From Planctomycetota bacterium (GTDB lineage Bacteria > Planctomycetota > UBA1135 > GCA-002686595), in contig PKCK01000086.1 in the NCBI GenBank assembly GCA_002862085.1, forward strand, positions 1-46,476: a DNA stretch of 46,476 bases, read 5' to 3'. Positions 40,872 to 46,476 of the stretch are shown piece by piece. Numbering within the stretch: the first letter of the stretch is position 1; each line of letters starts with the position of its first letter. The position numbers and the translations under genes are program-made. Below the pieces are notes generated by a model. That model did not search any database, was not told where the DNA came from, and saw nothing but the letters and a program-made list of their open reading frames with translations.

Positions 40872-41672
40872 TCAGCGACCGAAGCGCTCACCGCGCCGCG
40901 TCCGCTCCGAGAGCAGGCCGATGCGTCGCGCCTCGACGGCGCGCCAGAGGGACGGTTCGGCCCGGAGTGCATCGGCCGCCGACCCTCCCGCGTAGGCCTG
41001 GACGAAGCGGAAGAGGTCCGTGCGCGTGAGCTTCGCGTCCATCGCCGAGAACGCGAGTCCACCGAGGTCCTTCGCTCGCCAGCGCTGCGGCACCGCCGAG
41101 CGGATCTGCGCGCGGTGCAGATCGACGAGGACCGGCCGCGGTGGGGCCCCGGGCTCCTGCTCCGGGCAGAGGACGTGCACGAGGTAGCAGTCGCGGTGGT
41201 TGACGCCTGCTCCGTGCATCGCGCCGACGGCGCGTCCGAGCGCTCGCGTCCATGCGCGACGCTCGCCGCGGGCGTCCGGGGGGAGCTCCGAGGCGACGTC
41301 CGCCAGGGTGCGCTGTGTCCCGACGTCCCGCGTCACGACGAAGGAGCGTCGTCGGTGGGCCGGCGCCTCGTCGACGCCCCAGGCCACGACCTCCGGGACG
41401 TCCACTCCGGCTTCGCGCAGGCGCGCGATCGCCTCGACCTCGGCCCGTGCGTCGAAGACCGGGAGCCTGAGGGAGGCGAGCGAGCGGAGCGTCTCTCCGA
41501 CACCGACGCCGCGATGGACCTTCGCGAAGAAGACCTCGCCCTCCACCTCGAGCCGTGTCGTGCGGCGGTCCGGGAGCTCGCGGAAGTGTTCACCGCCGGC
41601 CGTCTCGATCCAGCGGAACGGATCCTCACCGCGCCAGAGCCGGTCGAAGGGAGGGGTGGCGATGATGTCCAT
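40872..41672 (-). CDS. waaP: Lipopolysaccharide core heptose(I) kinase
   Basis: 266 residues, the usual WaaP/RfaP length. It phosphorylates heptose I of the LPS inner core. The diagnostic WaaP block GVNHRDCYLVH (E. coli: INHRDCYICHF) and the downstream VDLHRAQIR, then RAKDLGGLAFSAMDAKLTRTDLFRF, match the proteobacterial enzyme closely; FFAKVHRGVGVGETLRSL near the start is also characteristic. The start overlaps the waaG stop by one base, the same gene pair found in enterobacterial core operons. Residue Asp in HRDC is the catalytic base. The other LPS kinase of the window (8576-9646) is only distantly alike. Confidence 0.93.
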   Translation of the reverse strand: MDIIATPPFDRLWRGEDPFRWIETAGGEHFRELPDRRTTRLEVEGEVFFAKVHRGVGVGETLRSLASLRLPVFDARAEVEAIARLREAGVDVPEVVAWGVDEAPAHRRRSFVVTRDVGTQRTLADVASELPPDARGERRAWTRALGRAVGAMHGAGVNHRDCYLVHVLCPEQEPGAPPRPVLVDLHRAQIRSAVPQRWRAKDLGGLAFSAMDAKLTRTDLFRFVQAYAGGSAADALRAEPSLWRAVEARRIGLLSERTRRGERFGR

Positions 41673-42817
41673 CAGGCGCCTGCGAGCTCCTCGAGGTGAT
41701 CGGCGATCGCCCGGTGCATGCCGTGGAGTTCGGGGTGCGCCTTCGCATAGGTGAGGGCGCGGCTGCCGAGTCCTGCGAGCTCCGCGGAGAGGAGCCGGGA
41801 GAGGGCGTCGTCCAGGGCGGACTGCGCGAACGGCTCCGGGAGGACCGCGCCGGCGTTCGCCGCCTGGATGTGCGCGGCATACCCGCAGCAGCTCGTCGCG
41901 ATGGCAGGTCGGCCGGCGACGAGTGCTTCCAGGAGCACTGCGCCGCCCGGTTCGCTCCGCGCGGGATGGATCAGCAGATCCGCGCCCTGAAGGAGCGCTG
42001 GTACGTCCTCTCGCGGCCCGAGCACGAACACCCGATCGCTGACGCCCAGCCGTCCCGCGAGGGACTCGATGGGCGCCGGATCACCCGCCCCGACGACCAT
42101 CAGTCGCGCGGGGCGTGGTCCCTTCGCCTGCGCCGCCAGGGCACGCACCGAACGATCGACGCCCTTTCGCGAGAAGTCGCTGCCGAGCTGGAGGAGGAGC
42201 GCCTCGCCTTCGCTCGCGCCGACCTCGGCCCGGATACGGGCGCGCAGCGCTCCAGCGTCCGGCCCCTGGCATCGATCCACGCCGACGCCCGGCGGGAGCA
42301 CGCGGAAGCGCTCCGGCGCGGTGCCGTAGACGCCCTCGAAGGGGCGCTCTTGACCCTGATGCAGCAGGAGGATGCGGCGGGCGCCGGCCGGGCCGAAGAC
42401 CGAGCGTTCCAGCGCGGTGAACGTACGGTCCCTGGGCAACAGGTGCCGGAGCGGTCCGCGCCTCGACCGCGCGCGCAGGGCGTAGCAAGGATCCCCGACG
42501 AAGTGGACGTCGAGCCCGGGGAGGCGGTCGAAGCCGAGGACGAGGTCGGGCGCGAGGGCGTTTCGCATCGCGGCCAGCCGTTCGCCGAAGCGGGCCGCGC
42601 GTGCGTGGTTGGTGCGGCCCGGCACCGGCTCGAGGTGGAGCGTCACGCCCGGCGGGCCGTCGACCTCGGCGCGCTGGGCGACGAGGGTGACCTCGTGTCC
42701 ACGTCGTGCGCACTCACACGCGGTCTGCAGAGCGTCGCGCTGCAAACCGCCGTGGGGGAAGAGACGGTGGATCGCGAGAAGCAGTCGCAGCGGCCGATGG
42801 GACGGAGACGGTTCCAC
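41672..42817 (-). CDS. waaG: LPS core glucosyltransferase I (GT4)
   Basis: 381 residues from GTG 42817. It resembles E. coli WaaG (RfaG) throughout: LLLAIHRLFPHGGLQRDALQ, GRTNHARAARFGERL, VLGFDRLPGLDVHFVGDPCYA, ERFRVLPPGV, LLLQLGSDFSRKGVDRSVRAL, then LLIHPARSEPGGAVLLEAL with the GT4 donor-site Glu and TSCCGYAAHI. WaaG adds glucose to heptose II of the core from UDP-glucose. TAGATT lies 6 nt before the GTG, so this appears to be a leaderless GTG start. It forms an operon with waaP. No heptosyltransferase waaQ is adjacent; the GT9 gene at 13498 could provide an earlier step. Confidence 0.93.
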   Translation of the reverse strand: MEPSPSHRPLRLLLAIHRLFPHGGLQRDALQTACECARRGHEVTLVAQRAEVDGPPGVTLHLEPVPGRTNHARAARFGERLAAMRNALAPDLVLGFDRLPGLDVHFVGDPCYALRARSRRGPLRHLLPRDRTFTALERSVFGPAGARRILLLHQGQERPFEGVYGTAPERFRVLPPGVGVDRCQGPDAGALRARIRAEVGASEGEALLLQLGSDFSRKGVDRSVRALAAQAKGPRPARLMVVGAGDPAPIESLAGRLGVSDRVFVLGPREDVPALLQGADLLIHPARSEPGGAVLLEALVAGRPAIATSCCGYAAHIQAANAGAVLPEPFAQSALDDALSRLLSAELAGLGSRALTYAKAHPELHGMHRAIADHLEELAGA

Positions 42818-42823
42818 GGGCGC

Positions 42824-42829
42824 AATCTA
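42824..42829 (-). promoter_or_regulatory. -10-like TAGATT 6 nt before the waaG GTG
   Basis: On the minus strand TAGATT is followed by 6 nt and GTG 42817. It lies in the 57-bp divergent gap with the hypothetical gene at 42875. Confidence 0.5.
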
Positions 42830-42874
42830 ACCGGGAAGTGTCACCGGCCCTCGCCGGACGCGTCGGGACCCTCG

Positions 42875-43729
42875 GTGGAACAGCTGGGCGATGAAGCGGG
42901 GTCCGGGCCCGCGCAAACGATCCGGGTGGGGGCGTCGGCGACCCGGCGGGGGCTCCTGGGGGCGGCGCTGGGCATGACGACCACCTTCGCGCTCGCGCGC
43001 GCGCGCGGACGCATCGGCTCGCGCGGACCCGGGGACATCGCCTTCTGGGCCGCCGACCGCGCGGGGCACAGGCTGCACGGCATCGACGCCGACGGGCTGC
43101 TGCGGGCGTTCGTCGATCTGCCAGCGCCGGTCGCGATGCGCCGTCCCGAACGGTGCCGGCCCTTCGAGGAGGCTCCGGTGGCGCTCGTGGTGACGTCCGC
43201 CAGCGAGGGGCGGCGGGACGGTCCCCGGCGGGACTGGCGGATCGGCGCCGAGGGGAAGGTCCTCTCGGTCGGCCCCGAGCGGCCTCCAGGGGATCCGCGG
43301 GACGTATCCGAGGGCCGGGTCCGGGCGCCCGACGGCTGGAAGCTCTCGAGCCTGCGCGAGGAGGGAGCTCCGCGCGCCGTGGCCCATCGACTGACGCGCC
43401 TCGGACGGCGGGGCCCGGCGTTCCATCTCGCGATCCCGTTCCCCGTCGGAGCGATCGCCGCGGGCTCGACGGGCCTGTGGCTCGCCGGCGCTCGGACCGG
43501 GAGGGCGCTCAGCGTGAGCTGGACCGGCAGGGTCGTCGTCGATGTGCGCGCGCCCGGCAGCTGTGGTGCGGACGCCATCCTCGGCGCGAGCGCCGGTGAA
43601 GGAGGCGGCGCGTGGGTCGCCTGCGGCGGGGCCCTCCTGCGCTTCGACGCGCGCGGGCGCCGTATGCCAGGCCAAGGTGGGTTCCAGCACCTGGTCGCGC
43701 TGATGCGCGCCGGGCCAGGAGCTGGTTGA
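42875..43729 (+). CDS. Hypothetical exported protein with Tat-like signal
   Basis: 284 residues from GTG 42875 (GTG 42926 is an alternative). Near the N-terminus SATRRGLLGAALGMTTTFALARA looks like a twin-arginine signal (RRGLL, then a hydrophobic stretch). The mature part consists of short beta-rich blocks with internal similarity: IAFWAADRAGHRLHGIDADG, VARAVAHRLTRLG-like loops, STGLWLAGARTGRALSVSWTGRVV and GGAWVACGGALLRFDARGRRM, compatible with a beta-propeller of WAADR-type blades. I do not recognise the family or a function. High third-position GC supports coding. Divergent from waaG and ending two bases before the convergent coiled-coil gene. Confidence 0.65.
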   Translation: MEQLGDEAGSGPAQTIRVGASATRRGLLGAALGMTTTFALARARGRIGSRGPGDIAFWAADRAGHRLHGIDADGLLRAFVDLPAPVAMRRPERCRPFEEAPVALVVTSASEGRRDGPRRDWRIGAEGKVLSVGPERPPGDPRDVSEGRVRAPDGWKLSSLREEGAPRAVAHRLTRLGRRGPAFHLAIPFPVGAIAAGSTGLWLAGARTGRALSVSWTGRVVVDVRAPGSCGADAILGASAGEGGGAWVACGGALLRFDARGRRMPGQGGFQHLVALMRAGPGAG

Positions 43730-43731
43730 GG

Positions 43732-43998
43732 TCAGTCCGCGTCGACCTGGCGCTCGACGGTGTTGATGAGCGCCATCACCGAGTTCGCGAGGTCGTTGCG
43801 GCCATGGTCCACGCAGCTCTGGGTGAACCTGTTCGCGTGCTTCTTGAAGCGATCGAAGTCCTTGCGCACGGGGGATGTCTTCGCCTCCATCTGCCGTTTG
43901 CGCTCCTCCAGCGCCTGGATCTTGCGCTGGATGTCGGCGATCTGCTCGTCCTCGGTCCGCCGCGTACGGCGGGCCCTGGGGCTCGGGTTCTCGTTCAT
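43732..43998 (-). CDS. Small coiled-coil protein
   Basis: 88 residues from ATG 43998. The N-terminal 15 residues are basic and Pro-rich; residues 16-45 (EQIADIQRKIQALEERKRQME) form a heptad-like coiled coil, followed by RFKKHANRFTQSCVDHGRNDLANSVMALINTVERQ, a helical segment with one Cys. No TM or signal. Function unknown; a nucleoid- or complex-associated role is conceivable. The in-frame extension upstream is open for 242 codons but is acidic/Arg-rich and crosses the hpt gene, so it is rejected. GACTCT, a poor TAnnnT match, lies 6 nt before the ATG. Confidence 0.65.
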   Translation of the reverse strand: MNENPSPRARRTRRTEDEQIADIQRKIQALEERKRQMEAKTSPVRKDFDRFKKHANRFTQSCVDHGRNDLANSVMALINTVERQVDAD

Positions 43999-44290
43999 GG
44001 CTGGAGAGTCGTCGAACGGGGCGGCGAGTTCGTGACGCGCATCGTCGGCGGAGGGCAGGTCACGCTCCTCGTCCGCGGGGCGGGCGGAATCCCTCGGCCG
44101 GAGGAGGCGATCGGAGAAGCCCCCGGAGCGCTGCCCGGCTCGCACCGTACCACCCCGCCAGAGGGCTACAAGGGCCCCAGACGCTCCTGTCGAGCGGCTC
44201 CCAGGGTGGGGCGGGAGGGGAGGCTCGTGGCGCCGCGAGACCATCCCAGCACCCCTCCGATGGGGTCTTCGACTATCCTCGCCGCCCGAA
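43999..44290. other. 292-bp divergent gap, coiled-coil gene / hpt
   Basis: No supported gene. On the minus strand TACGGT at 44149-44144 and on the plus strand TATCCT at 44274-44279 are the only promoter-like hexamers. No tRNA-like or strongly self-complementary element seen. Confidence 0.35.
44274..44279 (+). promoter_or_regulatory. -10-like TATCCT before hpt
   Basis: TATCCT ends 11 nt before ATG 44291, giving a leader of only about 4 nt. No -35 match. Confidence 0.4.
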
Positions 44291-44890
44291 ATGCCGTCCC
44301 TCCACGCAGACATCGAGCGCGTCCTCTTCCCCGAGGACTTGATCCTCGAGGGAATCGATCGGGTGGCTCGCGCCATCGTCGAGCGCTTCGACGGCCGCGA
44401 CTTCACCGTCGTGTCGATTCTCAAGGGCTCGTGCATCTTCTCCGCCGACCTCATCCGCAGGATCCCCGTCCCCCTCGAGCTGGCCTTCGTCTCCGCCTCC
44501 TCGTACCGGGACAAGACGACTTCGGGTGAGCTCGAGATCAGCTTCTTCCCGACCGGAGAGATCGAGGGGCGCAACCTCCTGCTCGTCGACGACATCCTCG
44601 ACACTGGACAGACCATGTCCCGTCTGAAGGAGGAGTTCCTCAGGCGCGGAGCGAACGAGGTCGCGACGTGCGTGTTCCTCGACAAGCCGAGTCGTCGCGC
44701 CGTCGAGCTCGACGCCGACTTCAAGGTCCTCGAGGTGGAAGATCTGTTCGTGGTGGGCTACGGCCTCGACTTCAACGGGCGCTACCGCAACCTGCCGTAC
44801 GTCGGCGTCCTGCGGCCCGAGCTCTACGGGGCGGCAGAGGAAGAGCTCGGTCGCGACGCTGACGAGCCGGAGACGTCCGAGGCGCGATGA
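44291..44890 (+). CDS. hpt: Hypoxanthine(-guanine) phosphoribosyltransferase
   Basis: 199 residues. It salvages hypoxanthine or guanine to IMP or GMP using PRPP. The PRPP loop LLLVDDILDTGQTM is diagnostic, the N-terminal VVSILKGSCIFSADLIRRI supplies the diphosphate-binding LKG, SSYRDKTTSGELE is the flexible catalytic loop, and DFNGRYRNLPYVGVL the purine-binding hood (typical: GLDxxxxYRNLPYIGVL). An acidic 15-residue C-terminal tail is longer than in E. coli. ATG overlaps nothing; its stop overlaps the rluA-family start by ATGA, so the two are co-translated. Confidence 0.95.
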   Translation: MPSLHADIERVLFPEDLILEGIDRVARAIVERFDGRDFTVVSILKGSCIFSADLIRRIPVPLELAFVSASSYRDKTTSGELEISFFPTGEIEGRNLLLVDDILDTGQTMSRLKEEFLRRGANEVATCVFLDKPSRRAVELDADFKVLEVEDLFVVGYGLDFNGRYRNLPYVGVLRPELYGAAEEELGRDADEPETSEAR

Positions 44891-45915
44891 ACTCCATGGA
44901 CACGTTCGTCGTGTCGGGCGAACGGGCGGGGCTCGAGCTCGACGAATACCTGTGCCTGCAGTACTCGGGACTGTCGAAGGGCTTCGTGCGCCAGGAGATC
45001 GCTGCGGGCCGCGTGCTGGTCGACGGCCAGGAGACGAAGCCGGGTCAGCGGCTCCGAACGAATCAGGTGGTGATGGCCACCCTCGACTGGGAACGGGCGC
45101 CGGCGAGGCCGATCGCCCCTGACGTCGAGCTCCCGGTCCTTCACGAGGATCCGAACGTGCTCGCCGTGGACAAGCCCGCGGGCCTCGCGGTCGAGCCGGA
45201 GCGCTGGCACCGGGAGCTGGGTTCGGTGGCGGGCGCGCTGCTGCAGCGCGTCGAGGAGGAGTCCTTCGAGGCGGAGTGCGGCGCCGAGGACGGCGGCCTC
45301 ACCTATCGTCCGCGCCTCGTGCACCGGATCGACAAGGACACCACGGGGGTCATGCTCGTGGCGAAGGACCTCGAGACGGAGAGGGTGCTCCGGAGGGCGT
45401 TCGAGGAGGGCGGCATCTCCAAGAGCTACCTGGCGCTGGTCGAGGGCGAGCCGTACCTCGACGACGGGGAGGTGATGGTCGTCGAGCAGCCGATCGGACC
45501 GGTCCTGAAGAAGAGCGGCCGGATGCGGGTGACCGCGGACGGCAAGCCCTCGACGACTCGCGTGACCGTCGCGGAGCGCTTCGATGGCTACACGCTGGTG
45601 CGCTGCGAGCCGGTGACCGGCCGGACCCACCAGATCCGCGTGCACCTCGCCCACGAGGGCTTCCCCCTCGTGATCGACTCGTTCTACGGCCGGAGAGCGG
45701 CCATGAAGCTCTCGGAGTTCAAGGCGAGCTACCGGCCCAAGCGGGGCATGCCCGAGAAGCCTTTGATGGAGCGGCTCACCCTGCACGCCGAGCGCGTCGT
45801 GCTGCCCCCCGTGGGCGATCGCGCGGAACCACTGGAGATCACGTCGCCGCTTCCGCGCGACTACGAGCGCCTGCTCAAGCAGCTGCGCAAGGTCCGTCCG
45901 CCGCGGCGGCGCTGA
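44887..45915 (+). CDS. RluA-family pseudouridine synthase
   Basis: 342 residues. An N-terminal S4 RNA-binding domain (LELDEYLCLQYSGLSKGFVRQEIAAGRVLVDG) is followed by the RluA catalytic domain with HRIDKDTTGVMLVAK (catalytic Asp in the HRLDxxTSG motif), KSYLALVEGE and GRTHQIRVHLAHEGFPL. The enzyme isomerises specific uridines of rRNA to pseudouridine; S4 plus RluA architecture fits the RluC/RluD group, but the target is not predictable. Of its usual motifs none is missing. Start at ATG 44887 overlaps the hpt stop; a second in-frame ATG lies at 44896. The truD gene follows after 17 bp with a ribosome site. Confidence 0.92.
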   Translation: MNSMDTFVVSGERAGLELDEYLCLQYSGLSKGFVRQEIAAGRVLVDGQETKPGQRLRTNQVVMATLDWERAPARPIAPDVELPVLHEDPNVLAVDKPAGLAVEPERWHRELGSVAGALLQRVEEESFEAECGAEDGGLTYRPRLVHRIDKDTTGVMLVAKDLETERVLRRAFEEGGISKSYLALVEGEPYLDDGEVMVVEQPIGPVLKKSGRMRVTADGKPSTTRVTVAERFDGYTLVRCEPVTGRTHQIRVHLAHEGFPLVIDSFYGRRAAMKLSEFKASYRPKRGMPEKPLMERLTLHAERVVLPPVGDRAEPLEITSPLPRDYERLLKQLRKVRPPRRR

Positions 45916-45932
45916 GAGACGAGGAACGCAGG

Positions 45933-46476
45933 TTGAAGCTCAAGGTCCGTCCGTCCGACTTCAAGGTCACCGAACGCCTCGCCGAGGGGGTCCTCCAGAA
46001 CGAGGGGCACTTCCGGGTCTACCGTGTGCGCAAGGAGAAGGTCACCTCGCTCGAGGCAGCCACCGAGCTCGCCGCGGCGGCCGGCGTCGCGCCGGCCGAC
46101 GTCGGCATGGCCGGGCTCAAGGATCGCCAGGGGGTGACGACGCAGTTCATGACCGTCCACCACGGGCCGAGCATCAGCGTCCAGCGCCCGGGGCTCTCCG
46201 TGCGCCACGTCGGCTTCGCGGAGCGGGCCCTGACGTCCGAGGACTCGGAGGGGAACGACTTCCAGATCGTCGTACGAGACCTCGGGCCGGCGGAGCTGGA
46301 CCACGCACGCGAGTCCCTCGAGGCGATGCGGACGAGCGGGCTGCCGAACTACTTCGACGAACAGCGGTTCGGGAACCTGCGGCACGGTCAGGGATGGATC
46401 GTGCTCGACCTCGTCCACGGCGACCTCGAGGGCGCCCTGAAGCGGCTCGTGGCGAGCGCTTCTCCCTTCGAGCCGC
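45933..46476 (+). CDS. truD: tRNA pseudouridine(13) synthase TruD, N-terminal part
   Basis: 181 codons from TTG 45933 to the window edge; the rest is missing. It converts U13 of tRNAs to pseudouridine. Visible motifs: SDFKVTERLA (family DFxVxE), ADVGMAGLKDRQGVTTQF containing the catalytic Asp in GLKDR, SEGNDFQIVVRDL, and GLPNYFDEQRFG. The TTG is preferred because GAGGA at 45921-45925 lies 7 nt upstream, a ribosome-binding site of ordinary spacing, one of few in this window. It follows another pseudouridine synthase by 17 bp, so the hpt-rluA-truD genes are probably one operon. Confidence 0.93.
   Translation, partial: MKLKVRPSDFKVTERLAEGVLQNEGHFRVYRVRKEKVTSLEAATELAAAAGVAPADVGMAGLKDRQGVTTQFMTVHHGPSISVQRPGLSVRHVGFAERALTSEDSEGNDFQIVVRDLGPAELDHARESLEAMRTSGLPNYFDEQRFGNLRHGQGWIVLDLVHGDLEGALKRLVASASPFEP

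Noticed and set aside
40669..40995. Alternative frame from ATG 40669 across the selenoprotein candidate
   Set aside because: The product is a Ser/Arg/Pro-rich chain without domains, and its ATG overlaps the -10-like hexamer. The read-through frame from ATG 40677 has a TM helix and better codon positions.

Overview
The window is very GC-rich and gene-dense, with short gaps, many 4-base stop/start overlaps and many GTG or TTG starts. It looks like a chromosomal segment of a planctomycete or related PVC bacterium. The strongest marker is a 1293-residue secreted protein joining a dehydrogenase-type beta-propeller, an NPCBM-like domain, a CxxCH heme domain and a DUF1080-type domain. An SCO-DUF420 fusion and envelope genes for a lipopolysaccharide-bearing outer membrane agree with this. 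I see no insertion sequences, phage genes, CRISPR arrays, rRNAs or tRNAs.

Layout. 1-160: tail of an aldehyde dehydrogenase. 220-4918: UvrD/PcrA helicase, a sigma-54-type AAA+ protein lacking a DNA-binding domain, and an FHA membrane protein. 4964-7635: rhomboid protease with a C-terminal repeat tail, an EamA transporter and a small unknown. 7638-9646 (minus): LPS kinase and lipid A acyltransferase, divergent from an LptF/LptG-like permease pair (9824-12075). 12258-16628: repeat lipoprotein, GT9 glycosyltransferase (minus), orphan NtrY-like histidine kinase. 16647-18421: small lipoprotein divergent from a galactokinase-like GHMP kinase. 18498-23362 (minus): three exported proteins, one with an SRP-rich and Trp/Asn/Tyr/Cys-rich mosaic. 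23556-25924: leucine-dehydrogenase-type enzyme, thiol peroxidase Tpx and a cysteine-less thioredoxin-like lipoprotein. 26087-29968: the PVC mosaic protein. 30056-31117 (minus): YgfZ. 31319-39282: an aerobic respiratory cluster (diheme cytochrome c, CoxB, CoxA, CtaA, CtaB, CoxC, SCO-DUF420). 39266-40345 (minus): AlkB-type hydroxylase. 40677-40865: candidate selenoprotein. 40872-42817 (minus): WaaG and WaaP. 42875-46476: an unknown, a coiled-coil protein, Hpt, an RluA-family enzyme and the start of TruD.

The most notable observation is at 40677-40865. A 62-codon reading frame encodes a single-TM protein interrupted by one in-frame TGA, giving a Sec-Asp-Gly-Cys (UxxC) motif. The TGA is followed at once by overlapping hairpins, one of which matches the placement and loop rules of bacterial SECIS elements. 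A -10-like TACGAT lies 6 nt before its ATG, the same arrangement as at several conventional genes here.

A second general signal is that TAnnnT hexamers recur 6-7 nt (sometimes 9-12 nt) before start codons of genes that begin transcription units. This suggests widespread leaderless or near-leaderless transcripts, and it helped choose starts. Other points are a galactokinase-like enzyme whose sugar-binding Glu is Gly, and an A2-type (YS motif) heme-copper oxidase.
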